DNA from: Planctomycetota bacterium
Lineage (GTDB): Bacteria > Planctomycetota > B15-G4
DNA length: 11,513 nt
NCBI GenBank assembly: GCA_003644265.1
Contig: QNBX01000143.1
Location: 1 to 11,513, forward strand
Direction of reading: 5' to 3'
Part shown: one piece after another, positions 1-6,135 of the stretch
How positions within the stretch are numbered: the stretch's first letter is position 1
How the letters are laid out: the number at the start of each line of letters is the position of its first letter
Made by a program: the position numbers and the translations under genes
The notes under the pieces: model-generated
What the model was told of the DNA's origin: nothing
Database searches by the model: none
What the model saw: only the letters and a program-made list of their open reading frames with translations

Positions 1-1
1 C

Positions 2-502
2 AGCACAGCCAAGAGCGTCGATGTCGACCTGGATCTGCTCGACAGCTACGACGAGATCATCCGGGGCATGGAACTGTTCCTCGTCAACCGCGCCAAGGAG
101 CACGACGTCAACGCCTTCCATCGGCTGCGCTCGGTGCCGGGCATCGGCAAGATCCTGGCGATGACGATCCTCTACGAGATCCAGGACATCGCGCGCTTTC
201 CGCGCGTGCAGGACTTCGCCAGCTACTCGCGGCTGATCAAGTGCGCCTCGGAGTCGGCGGGCAAGCGCAGCGGCACGTCCGGCGCCAAGATCGGCAACGT
301 GCATCTCAAGTGGGCCTTCTCCGAAGCGGCGGTGCTCTTCCTGCGCAACAACGAGCCGGGGAAGAGACTGCATGCCCGTCTGCAACGCAAGCACGGCAAG
401 GGCAAGGCGCTCAGCATCCTGGCGCACAAGCTCGGCCGCTGCGTCTACTTCATCCTGCGGCGCAAGACCGCCTTCGACATGGAGCGCTTTCTGGCTGCCT
501 GA
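2..502 (+). CDS. IS110-family transposase, C-terminal part (runs off the left edge)
   Basis: The reading frame is open from base 2 to the TGA at 500-502 and gives 166 residues without the N-terminus. It carries the C-terminal 'transposase_20' region of the IS110/IS1111/IS902 family. The key motif is LRSVPGIGKILAMTILYEI, a helix-hairpin-helix-like segment. After it come SYSRLIKCASESAGKRSGT, with the conserved serine expected as nucleophile in this region, then KIGNVHLKWAFSEAAVLFLR and KHGKGKALSILAHKLGR. IS110 enzymes combine an N-terminal DEDD RuvC-like domain with this C-terminal serine domain and insert DNA under RNA guidance (family knowledge). The internal ATG at 68 is not the true start, because homology continues upstream of it. 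The missing N-terminal half probably lies outside the window. Codon use is GC-rich and the 3' end is intact. Whether this copy is active cannot be judged. Confidence 0.93.
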   Translation, partial: STAKSVDVDLDLLDSYDEIIRGMELFLVNRAKEHDVNAFHRLRSVPGIGKILAMTILYEIQDIARFPRVQDFASYSRLIKCASESAGKRSGTSGAKIGNVHLKWAFSEAAVLFLRNNEPGKRLHARLQRKHGKGKALSILAHKLGRCVYFILRRKTAFDMERFLAA

Positions 503-800
503 CAACACACCAAGGAGGAGGGCGCGTGAGCCCGTTTCCTAACTCGAGCCACATGGGCCGAGCCGCCATCAGATCCCAACGCAGCACGACAGGTCATGCG
601 GCCTCGACCGCGCCCGTGGATCTTCGGCCGAGCGCCCGGCAGCCCGATGACTTGATTCGACACGCGCCCTCTCTCCGTTTCGCTTACTCGATCTGATCTC
701 AAAGGACTCTGCCCCTCCCCCGAACCCGGATCTCACTGGACAGCCGCACTGAGCCAGCAACCTTTGAATGGGACGGCACGAGGGAACCGATGTGTTTCTA
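503..800 (+). other. Non-coding part of the IS 3' end
   Basis: I see no credible gene between the transposase stop and the structured segment that starts at 801. Overlapping open frames here are Arg/Pro/Ala-rich and look like shadows. A purine-rich AAGGAGGAGG stretch at 511-520 looks like a ribosome binding site, but no convincing gene follows it. The region probably belongs to the IS. Confidence 0.5.
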
Positions 801-898
801 GGACGCTCCGGGCACACACGCCCGGGGCTACGCCGCCCCGCTGCAGCACCGCGGGGACCACGGCTACTGATCCTCAATAAGTGTTTGGTGCAGCGTCC
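801..898 (+). ncRNA. Candidate IS-encoded guide (bridge/seeker-type) RNA segment
   Basis: This lies in the 3' non-coding end of the left IS. GGACGCT (801-807) pairs perfectly with AGCGTCC (892-898) to close a domain. Inside it are hairpin CCGGGC/GCCCGG (808-813/820-825, loop ACACAC) and hairpin CCCCGC/GCGGGG (836-841/851-856, loop TGCAGCACC). A less structured segment at 857-891 follows. CCGCTGCAGC (838-847) matches 9/10 bases of the attC arm at 1561-1570. TGATCCTCA (868-876) is identical to 1575-1583 at the left IS end. The stretch 872-888 matches the right IS/attC junction (1014-1029) at 15 of 17 aligned positions with one gap. IS1111-type elements are known to carry their guide RNA downstream of the transposase. 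Both matches to the target are in the same sense, which does not fit a simple two-strand pairing model, so the guide assignment is inference. The true RNA ends are unknown. Confidence 0.42.
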
Positions 899-1019
899 CA
901 GCGACCCGCGCCTGATGCCCGAAACGAAGCCAGGGACCACCAGATCAATCGCGCACTCAACGGGAGGTGACACGCCTCGCGACAGATAAACTCCGCCTAT
1001 TGACGCTGGGGGGCCTCAT

Positions 1020-1030
1020 AAGTGTTAGGC
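1020..1030 (-). repeat. Remnant of attC: R'' core box left of the cassette gene
   Basis: On the minus strand, GCCTAAC (1030-1024) begins 3 bases after the TAG stop of the cassette gene. That is the usual place and sequence (RYYYAAC) of the R'' box of an integron attC. The rest of the attC (L'', L', R') is not present; the IS end follows directly. This half-site is predicted to continue on the far side of the left IS, outside the window. Confidence 0.6.
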
Positions 1031-1522
1031 GATCTAATCGTCGAAGTTCCAAGTCTCTGTCTCGTTCTGCCACGAGTAGTATGGGTACAGCATATCGTAG
1101 AGCGGGAGCTCAAGGCCGAAGACCAACGAGTAGCCACCATCTGCGAGCAATCGGTAGTCCCACTCGGTTCTGCCCGCCTCAGGGGGAGGGACTTGCGCGA
1201 GATACCCTGGAGCCAGGTCGCTCAGAGCGCGTGGATACTCGCCCCGATCAACTTCAAACTGCTCGATCGCAGCCGCAATCGTAGCGCCAAGTTGCTTAGT
1301 CCGAGCGACCGCCTCGGTGTCGTTGAATGAGATTCTTGCAGCGATGCCCGCTTGACGCTTCTGCCACAAAAACGCGCCCACAGCCAACACCAGGGCAGCG
1401 AGGAATAGGGCGAGCCACCTTCGGCCTTGAGCACGACCTCGGTTCTCCGCGGCTTGCGCGAGGCTCCCTTCCAAGTTGGCAGACTGCGTAGCTTCGATTG
1501 GGCGCACGCTGATTCGCCTAAC
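1024..1522 (-). mobile_element. Integron gene cassette trapped between two IS copies
   Basis: Read on the minus strand, the unit runs from GTTAGGC (1522-1516, R' of the preceding attC) through one gene (1507-1034) to GCCTAAC (1030-1024, R'' of its own attC). There are only 8 and 3 spare bases around the gene. This is the standard single-gene cassette layout. No integrase gene is in view, so it may be part of a chromosomal cassette array or a cluster lacking an integrase. Confidence 0.65.
1034..1507 (-). CDS. Membrane-anchored pseudopilin-like protein carried as an integron cassette gene
   Basis: This 157-aa protein starts at GTG (1507) and stops at TAG (1034). Residues 1-30 are polar, residues 31-48 form one hydrophobic transmembrane helix, and the rest is a soluble domain on the other side of the membrane. 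Residues 70-130 resemble the C-terminal part of GspG/type IV pseudopilins: a long helix (KQLGATIAAAIEQFEVDRG), then YPRALSDL, a Pro-rich loop, and a WDYRLLADGGYSLVF strand pattern. No class III prepilin signal with a processing Gly and Glu+5 is evident, so this is probably a single-pass protein with a pilin-like head rather than a true pilin. The function is unknown. The start lies 8 bases after an R' box and the stop 3 bases before an R'' box, the compact packaging of an integron cassette. Base composition is visibly less G+C-rich than the chromosomal genes to the right. Confidence 0.75.
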   Translation of the reverse strand: MRPIEATQSANLEGSLAQAAENRGRAQGRRWLALFLAALVLAVGAFLWQKRQAGIAARISFNDTEAVARTKQLGATIAAAIEQFEVDRGEYPRALSDLAPGYLAQVPPPEAGRTEWDYRLLADGGYSLVFGLELPLYDMLYPYYSWQNETETWNFDD

Positions 1523-1576
1523 GGTTCGGTCGTTCAGCGGCGGGCCGCGCAGCGGACCGTCCGCTGCAACGACTTG
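1516..1576 (-). repeat. attC recombination site, interrupted before its R'' box by an IS
   Basis: On the minus strand the site reads from CAAGTCGTTGCAGCGG through a GC-rich centre to CCGCTGAACGAC and GTTAGGC (R', 1522-1516). The arms GTCGTTGCAGCGG (1573-1561) and CCGCTGAACGAC (1540-1529) are perfectly complementary except for one extra G. A single unpaired base in the L'' arm is the hallmark extrahelical base of a folded attC bottom strand. The expected R'' box (GCCTAAC) is missing where the IS sequence starts, at about 1577. Together with the left half-site, this places both insertions between R'' and L''. Confidence 0.75.
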
Positions 1577-2160
1577 ATCCTCATCAAGGCCCTCCTGAAG
1601 CTACCGGACCGCCCGCTAGCCTGGATGCGACCACAATCACCACATCCTCCAGGAGGACGCATGAGATTCTACACGATGCGGCACAAGCACACCTGCGGCA
1701 TCGATCTGCACGCCCGAACAATGTACCTGTGCATCCTGGACGCCGAGGGCAACGTCCTGCTGCACCGCGACATGCCGACCGATGCCGAGGCGTTCCTGGC
1801 CGCTATCGAGCCCTTCCGCGACGACCTGGTCATCGGCGTCGAGTGCATCTTCACCTGGTACTGGCTCGCCGACCTCTGCGCTCGGGAGGAGATCGTCTTC
1901 GTACTGGGCCACGCCCTGTACATGAAAGCCATCCACGGCACCAAGTCCAAGAACGACCGCATCGACGCGCTCAAGATCGCCAAGCTGCTGGCCAGCGGCA
2001 TGCTGCCCCACGCCTACGTCTACCCGCGCGAGATGCGCGCCACCCGCGACCTGATGCGCCGTCGGCTGCACCTGGTCCGCAAGCGCGGTCAGCTGCTGGC
2101 CCACATCGAGAACACCTACAAGAGCATGCGGCAGCCGAACTTCATGGCCAAGAGGGAGAG
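1577..2160 (+). mobile_element. Right IS110/IS1111-type element (5' part, truncated)
   Basis: The left end lies at the attC break near 1577, with subterminal repeat AGGCCCTCC at 1587-1595. Only about 84 bp separate this end from the transposase start, too little for a bridge RNA of the IS110-subgroup type. This supports the IS1111 subgroup, in which the guide RNA sits at the 3' end. Homology stops near 2155, where a C-rich tract begins, so the 3' half of the element is missing here. Confidence 0.7.
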
Positions 2161-2248
2161 GAGCCACTGTGGCCCGCCCTCCACCACCTCCCCACCACAC
2201 GTCCGGCCACCCCCACCCCGCTCACCACCCCCTACTCCACCAGCTTGA
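1661..2248 (+). pseudogene. IS110-family transposase, N-terminal half (truncated)
   Basis: The start ATG at 1661 follows a strong AGGAGG about 6 bases upstream. Residues 1-160 form the RuvC-like DEDD nuclease domain of IS110 transposases. GIDLHARTMYLC gives D15, VIGVECIFTWYWLAD gives E61, and KSKNDRIDALKIAKLL gives D99 and D102, so all four acidic residues are intact. The helix leading to the linker (RRRLHLVRKRGQLLAHIENT) is present. Family similarity ends around residue 165, and the frame then reads into a Pro-rich, C-rich tract until a stop at 2246-2248. The serine-nucleophile C-terminal domain is absent, so no functional transposase is expected. It is in the same orientation as the C-terminal fragment at the left edge. 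The two fragments do not overlap in protein coverage, so I cannot tell how similar the two copies were. Confidence 0.9.
2161..2231. other. C-rich junction tract between the IS remnant and the beta-propeller gene
   Basis: A strongly C-biased stretch (runs of CCACC, CCCCACC and CTCACC) links the broken IS to the 3' end of the next gene. It codes for nothing recognisable. Its composition resembles the C-rich tract at the right end of the window. It may be native sequence downstream of the minus-strand operon, with the IS truncated against it. Confidence 0.5.
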
Positions 2249-3344
2249 CCACGTACACCGGCGGCAGGTGCTCGCTCAACGTGCTCCAGCTATCGCCGCC
2301 GTCCTCGCTGATCCAGAGCGAGCCGGTGGTGCTGCCGAAGACCAGCGTGCTGCCGCTGGCGTCCACGGCCAGGGCGTGGCGGTAGACCAGGTCGTAGGCG
2401 TGGCGCTGGGGCAGGCCCTGGCGCAGCACCTCGAAGCTCTGGCCGCCGTCGCGGGTGCGCGAGACCACCACCTGCCCGGAGCCGGGGAAGCGCTGGTCGT
2501 CCTTGACGGCAGGAACGAACCAGGCCGTGTCGGGGTCGTTGGGGTGCACCGCTACCGCAAAGCCGAAGTGGGTCGGCTTCGCGGTCGTGATCTCCTGCCA
2601 GCTGGCGCAGCCGTCGCCGCTGCGGAAGATGCCGTTGTGATGCTGGGTCCAGTAGACGTCGGGCGCGCTGGGGCACTGCACCACGCGGTGCGGGTCCTGC
2701 AGGTTGGGTTCGTGCTGCTGCTCGGGCGGCAGGTACTCGGCGCGCATGCCCGTGGCGCGGCAGGCCCAGGTCTGGCCCGCGTCCTCGCTGAGCCACACGC
2801 CGCCACATGAGATGCCGATGACCACGCGCCGGCTGTCGCGCGGGTCGACGCAGACCGAGTGGATGCCCGGCCAGTCCGCGCCGCCGCCGAACCACTCTCT
2901 GCGTTCGGGCATGTTCCAGAGCGACTCGACCAGCTGCCAGGAGTCGCCGCGGTCGTCGCTGCGGAACAGGCCGCCCGGCAGGGTGCCGCACCAGAGCGAG
3001 CCGGGCCGGTCGGGGCCCGCGCTCTCCAGGGCCCAGGTCAGCTTGAGCGCCCAGGGGATGGGCGCGCGGTCCTGGGCGCCGAGGTCGTCCTCGCCCTCGG
3101 GCTTCTCGGGGTAGCTGGGCACGCCCACCTCGATCCACTCGCCGCCGGCGTCGCGGCGGTGCAGCTTGGAGCCGAAGTGTCCGTGGTCGAGGGCCGCGTA
3201 GTCGGCGCCGTCGCGGGCGTCGTGGTGCAGCATGGGCACGGGCACGCCCAGGAACGCCACCTCGTCATCGATGGCCCAGGCACCGTCCACACGCCGCAGC
3301 GTGAACAGGCCCTTGCGCGTACCTACCTGGATCCGCTCAACCAC
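2232..3344 (-). CDS. BNR/Asp-box beta-propeller (sialidase-fold) protein
   Basis: This 370-aa protein has a GTG start at 3344 that overlaps the upstream gene's stop by 8 bp, suggesting translational coupling. The N-terminus VGTRKGLF (7-14) is typical of a widespread family annotated as exo-alpha-sialidase or WD40/YVTN/BNR-like repeat protein. Five Asp-box motifs mark propeller blades: RSDDRGDSW (128-136), SEDAGQTW (186-193), RSGDGCASW (241-249), RTRDGGQSF (296-304) and SEDGGDSW (346-353). No signal peptide is seen, so it is probably cytoplasmic. Catalytic sialidase residues (the Arg triad and Tyr/Glu pair) cannot be assigned, so enzymatic sialidase activity should not be assumed. Homologues are often found next to a MoaD/ThiS-like gene, as here. 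The function of the pair is unsettled. Confidence 0.88.
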   Translation of the reverse strand: MVERIQVGTRKGLFTLRRVDGAWAIDDEVAFLGVPVPMLHHDARDGADYAALDHGHFGSKLHRRDAGGEWIEVGVPSYPEKPEGEDDLGAQDRAPIPWALKLTWALESAGPDRPGSLWCGTLPGGLFRSDDRGDSWQLVESLWNMPERREWFGGGADWPGIHSVCVDPRDSRRVVIGISCGGVWLSEDAGQTWACRATGMRAEYLPPEQQHEPNLQDPHRVVQCPSAPDVYWTQHHNGIFRSGDGCASWQEITTAKPTHFGFAVAVHPNDPDTAWFVPAVKDDQRFPGSGQVVVSRTRDGGQSFEVLRQGLPQRHAYDLVYRHALAVDASGSTLVFGSTTGSLWISEDGGDSWSTLSEHLPPVYVVKLVE

Positions 3345-4062
3345 CGGCCGTCTCCTCGTCCGTCGGGGGCAGCGCGGCGGCGATGTCGACGCTGTGCACC
3401 TCCACCCGGTGAAAGCGCACCGAGGCGTCCCAGGTGGCCAGGCCGATGCGGTCGTGGGAGCGGGGCAGGGGGTCGCCCTCCACCACCGTCAGGACCTCCT
3501 GGCCGTCGATCAGCAGGAAGCTGCGCTGTCCGGCGCGGCCCACGATGATCTCGTAGATGTGACCCGGGTCCATGGGCCCCGCACGCACGGTGGCGGCCGG
3601 GCCGTTGGGGTGGCGCTCCAGGCCGTGACGCGAGGTCCACCAGCCGAAGGTGCCGGCGATCAGGCAGGGCTCATCCAGCGTGCCGGTGCCGAACAGGTAG
3701 ACGTTGAGGTCGCTCTTGTGAGGCGGCACCGCCTGGGCCCAGACGCGCACGATCACGTCCCCCGGGAAGGGGCGCGTGCACCACAGCGCGGCGGGGCCCT
3801 GGTGCTCACTGGTGCCCACCACGCCGTGGGGCCCCGGCTCCCAGCTGCCCGACTCGACCTCCCAGTCGTCGAAGGCGCGCTCGCGGATGAAGTCGCTGGC
3901 GTAGATCAGCGACTGGCCGTCCAGGCGCACCTGCTGCAAGCCGAGCTGGAACACGGTGGGTCCTTGCTGGGGCATGGGACGGGGCTTGGGGCCGATGCAG
4001 CCGCCCAGGGTCAGGGCCAGCAGCGCGCCCGTGAGCCAGCGCATGCAACGGCTGGTTGTCAT
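3337..4062 (-). CDS. Lipoprotein with LamG-like/DUF1080-like domain
   Basis: I chose the ATG at 4062, giving 241 aa, because GGAGAG lies 7 bases upstream. It also places a lipoprotein signal peptide at the N-terminus: MTTSRCMRWLTGALLALTL, then lipobox L19-G20-G21-C22. The longer frame from 4140 overlaps the upstream stop as ATGA, but it adds 26 charged residues before the signal peptide. After a Pro-rich linker, residues 50-225 look like a concanavalin/LamG-type jelly roll of the 3-keto-disaccharide hydrolase (DUF1080) or DUF1961 sort. Supporting stretches are FDDWEVESGSWEPG, VIVRVWAQ, YEIIVGRAGQRSFLLIDGQ and DRIGLATWDASVRFHRVEVH. This fold usually binds or cleaves carbohydrate. No catalytic residues can be assigned from sequence alone. 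The protein is probably anchored in a membrane facing the periplasm, and it sits between a MoaD-like gene and a propeller gene. Confidence 0.75.
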   Translation of the reverse strand: MTTSRCMRWLTGALLALTLGGCIGPKPRPMPQQGPTVFQLGLQQVRLDGQSLIYASDFIRERAFDDWEVESGSWEPGPHGVVGTSEHQGPAALWCTRPFPGDVIVRVWAQAVPPHKSDLNVYLFGTGTLDEPCLIAGTFGWWTSRHGLERHPNGPAATVRAGPMDPGHIYEIIVGRAGQRSFLLIDGQEVLTVVEGDPLPRSHDRIGLATWDASVRFHRVEVHSVDIAAALPPTDEETAGG

Positions 4063-4136
4063 GTCCACTCTCCGCCTGTCGCGCGTGGTGATGTCGACGC
4101 GCTCATGGGTCCATTCGGCTACCCGTCTGACCACGT

Positions 4137-4406
4137 TCATCCTCCACTCAGGGCCTGCATGACGTAGACCTCCGACGAGCCCTGCAGCGCGTCGCTGAGG
4201 CCCTCGCGGTCATGGATGGGCGCGCCGTCAACAAACACGAGCATGTGCCGACGCAGCCCGCCCGACTCATCCAACACGTACCCCAGGGCGCGGGGGTTGT
4301 CGGCCAACGCCGCCGCCAGCGCCTGCGCCACGGTGCCGCCCTGGACCTGCGCCGGCGGGCACGCCACGTGCCGCTGCAGGTTGGGCGTGAAGCTCACACG
4401 GGGCAT
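4137..4406 (-). CDS. MoaD/ThiS-like ubiquitin-fold small protein
   Basis: This 89-aa protein starts at ATG 4406, with AGGAG about 9 bases upstream; an in-frame start at 4463 adds only a low-complexity Ala/Pro/Arg leader. Features of the beta-grasp sulfur-carrier family are VSFTPNLQRHV (first strands), GGTVAQALAAALADNPRALGYVLDESGGLRRHMLVFVDG (helix and central strand) and the C-terminal YVMQALSGG. In MoaD and ThiS the terminal Gly-Gly is adenylated and thiocarboxylated. Both glycines are present here (88-89), so a carrier role is possible. No E1-like MoeB/ThiF gene is in the window. The stop codon overlaps an ATG (ATGA), and the gene heads the minus-strand operon. Members of this branch commonly neighbour the VGTRKGLF-type propeller protein, an association of unknown meaning. 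Involvement in molybdopterin or thiamine synthesis is not supported by the context. Confidence 0.8.
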   Translation of the reverse strand: MPRVSFTPNLQRHVACPPAQVQGGTVAQALAAALADNPRALGYVLDESGGLRRHMLVFVDGAPIHDREGLSDALQGSSEVYVMQALSGG

Positions 4407-4556
4407 GGATGCGGCTCCTGCGGCGGCTGGCTTGCCGTCCGGACGCGGCCGCGCGCCGGACAAGAGGCAGCATCCCGGCCCTCTGAGCCGGCGTCAAGCC
4501 AGCCGGGGCGCCACCCGGCATTGCCAGCTCGCCCCCCGCGCGGTCAGGATGGGGCC
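4407..4556. promoter_or_regulatory. Divergent intergenic region serving two operons
   Basis: These 150 bp separate the starts of the MoaD-like operon (minus) and the SurA-like/microcompartment operon (plus), so promoters for both should lie here. The sequence is very GC-rich, and I cannot recognise convincing -35/-10 boxes or an operator. AGGATGGGG just before 4557 is the likely ribosome binding site for the plus-strand gene. Confidence 0.35.
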
Positions 4557-5762
4557 GTGAATGCACAGACACTGCTGACTTGCCTGGCCCTGCTGCTCTG
4601 CCCCACGCTGGCCCCCGGGATGACGCTCCCGGCGCCAGCGGCTGCGCTGACGCCGCCTGCCCCGCCAGCGCGCGCGACGCTGCCGGCGGTCGCGGCACCG
4701 TCGGCGCGCCCCCTGCCAGCGGCGCTCCCGCTCCCGCTCCCGGCCCCCGCCACGCTCGTGCCGGCCCAGGACCCAGCGGACGCCCAGCCCGCCTCGCCGC
4801 AGGAGCCGCTGCCCCCGGGCGCCGTGGCCAGCCTGGACGGCGAGCTGGTGAGCGAGGCGGCCTTTGTGAACTACCTCGGCAGCGCCTTCGCGCGCCAGCC
4901 GGAGGGGCACCAGGCCCTGCAGCAGCTCTTCGTGGAGGCCCTGCTGGCGCAGGAAGCCAGCGCGAGAGGCCTGGTGGTCGACCTCGAGCTGACCAAGGCG
5001 CTCTTTGATCGCTACGAGGCCCAGGCCCGCGCGGCCAGCGGCGGCGCCACCGGTCTGCTGGAGAACGCCGGCGGCCCGGCTGCGGCCGACCTGCTGGAGG
5101 CCACCCTGCGCCTGGCGGCCTTGCAGCGCGTGATCGTGGCGCACGAGGACGGCGTGGACGACCCGCTGGACGTGACCGACGCGCGCCTCTCGGCCTGGCT
5201 GACCGAGGCCCAGGAGCGCTGCGAGCTGAGCGAGCGCCGCCCCAACGACAGCGTGGCCGCCAGCTGGACCGGGGGCGAGATCCCGCGCTCGGTGGTGGGC
5301 CTGCGGCTCATGCGCATGCTGCCGCCGGAGGTCGTCTCCGGGGTGCTGACCGAGCTGCTGGGCATCGTGGCCATCAGCCGCGTGGCCGCCGCCCGCGGCA
5401 TCGAGTTCAGCACCGACGCCGCCGTGGCCGAGCTGACCGAGCGCGAGCGCCTGGTGACCTCCACCCCCGCCGCCACCGGCATCAGCTACGAGGAGTACCT
5501 GCTGCAGACCGAGGGCCTCAGCATCGAGGAGCTGCTGGCGTCGCCGGGCTTCCGCGCCGAGGTGCTCATGGTGGCGCTGGTGGATGCCGACTGGGACGCC
5601 GCCCAACTGGCGCTCCTGTTCGAGGAGCTGCGCGAGCCGCTGGCCGAGCGCTTCGGCCCCGACGTGACCCTCGACCAGGCCCTGCCCACGCTGCTCAAGG
5701 AGGCCCGGCAGCGCGCCTACCGGGACGTGCTCGGCTCGGTTACGATCGTGCGTCGCTTCTGA
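4557..5762 (+). CDS. Exported SurA-N-like chaperone-type protein without a parvulin domain
   Basis: GTG 4557 is chosen as the start, giving 401 aa. AGGA lies about 8 bases upstream, and residues 1-21 form a short hydrophobic signal peptide, whereas upstream in-frame codons are low-complexity. Residues 22-85 are an Ala/Pro-rich linker. Residues 88-150 resemble the SurA N-terminal domain: VASLDGELVSEAAFVNYL, then LQQLFVEALLAQEASARGLVVDLE. A second similar segment (LLGIVAISRVAAARGIEFS, 268-286) and a third helical part (310-345) follow. No PpiC/parvulin rotamase motif is seen. SurA-type proteins bind unfolded outer-membrane proteins in the periplasm (family knowledge). Here a general binding role is all that can be inferred. 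The gene is 44 bp upstream of the first vertex gene and co-directional, so it may be the first gene of that operon. Confidence 0.72.
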   Translation: MNAQTLLTCLALLLCPTLAPGMTLPAPAAALTPPAPPARATLPAVAAPSARPLPAALPLPLPAPATLVPAQDPADAQPASPQEPLPPGAVASLDGELVSEAAFVNYLGSAFARQPEGHQALQQLFVEALLAQEASARGLVVDLELTKALFDRYEAQARAASGGATGLLENAGGPAAADLLEATLRLAALQRVIVAHEDGVDDPLDVTDARLSAWLTEAQERCELSERRPNDSVAASWTGGEIPRSVVGLRLMRMLPPEVVSGVLTELLGIVAISRVAAARGIEFSTDAAVAELTERERLVTSTPAATGISYEEYLLQTEGLSIEELLASPGFRAEVLMVALVDADWDAAQLALLFEELREPLAERFGPDVTLDQALPTLLKEARQRAYRDVLGSVTIVRRF

Positions 5763-5806
5763 GCCTCGGCCGCCCGCCGTCGCTCCGCGCGCCGGGAGCC
5801 TCACCC

Positions 5807-6133
5807 ATGTTCATCGGCAAGGTCGTCGGCACCGTGGTGTCCACCATCAAGGACCCCAAGGTGACCGAGCTCAAGCTGCAGGTGGTGGCCGAGCTCGACG
5901 AAGCGGGCCTGCCCCGCGGCAAGTACGTGGTGGCCGCCGACACCGTCGGCGCCGGACACGGCGACCTGGTGCTGTTTGCCCAGGGCTCCAGCGCGCGCCA
6001 GACCGTGCTGACCGACGGCCGCCCCATCGACGCGGCCATCATGGCCGTGATCGACAGCTGGGATGTCGAAGGTCGGCTCGTCTACCAGAAGGAGGGCCTG
6101 GAGGCCCTCGGCCTCGATCCGGCCGAGGTCTGA
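5807..6133 (+). CDS. Microcompartment vertex protein, EutN/CcmL (BMC-P) paralogue 1
   Basis: This 108-aa protein starts at ATG 5807 with GGGAG 8 bases upstream. It is a near-canonical EutN/CcmL domain: IGKVVGTVVSTIKDPKV at the start, YVVAADTVGAGHGDLVLFA in the middle, then QGSSARQT and AAIMAVIDSWDV. BMC-P proteins form pentamers that cap the vertices of icosahedral microcompartment shells. Of the three paralogues here it is the closest to the consensus. The C-terminal tail of about 20 residues (VYQKEGLEALGLDPAEV) is slightly longer than minimal. It is followed after 2 bases by the second paralogue. Confidence 0.95.
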   Translation: MFIGKVVGTVVSTIKDPKVTELKLQVVAELDEAGLPRGKYVVAADTVGAGHGDLVLFAQGSSARQTVLTDGRPIDAAIMAVIDSWDVEGRLVYQKEGLEALGLDPAEV

Positions 6134-6135
6134 GC

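Larger units (their letters stand above)
1..1019 (+). mobile_element. Left IS110/IS1111-type element (3' part)
   Basis: This holds the C-terminal half of the transposase plus about 517 bp of non-coding 3' end. The right boundary is placed near 1019 because GGGGGGCCT (1008-1016) is an 8/9 inverted match to AGGCCCTCC (1587-1595) at the start of the second IS copy. Integron-type sequence AAGTGTTAGGC begins at about 1020. Subterminal rather than terminal inverted repeats and a long 3' non-coding end are features of the IS1111 subgroup (family knowledge). The boundary is uncertain by a few bases. The left end lies outside the window. Confidence 0.7.

Noticed and set aside
1427..1660. Earlier in-frame start at 1427 for the right transposase
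   Set aside because: That stretch covers the cassette gene, attC and IS end. AGGAGG directly before ATG 1661 and family similarity starting there decide the start.
3232..4167. Plus-strand open frame over the lipoprotein gene
   Set aside because: The low-complexity product resembles no family, while the minus-strand frame has a lipobox and an operon context.
4494..5804. Long minus-strand open frame (436 codons) opposite the SurA-like gene
   Set aside because: Its composition is repetitive Gly/Arg/His/Gln, it has no domain pattern, and the opposite strand has a coherent signal peptide and SurA-like segments.
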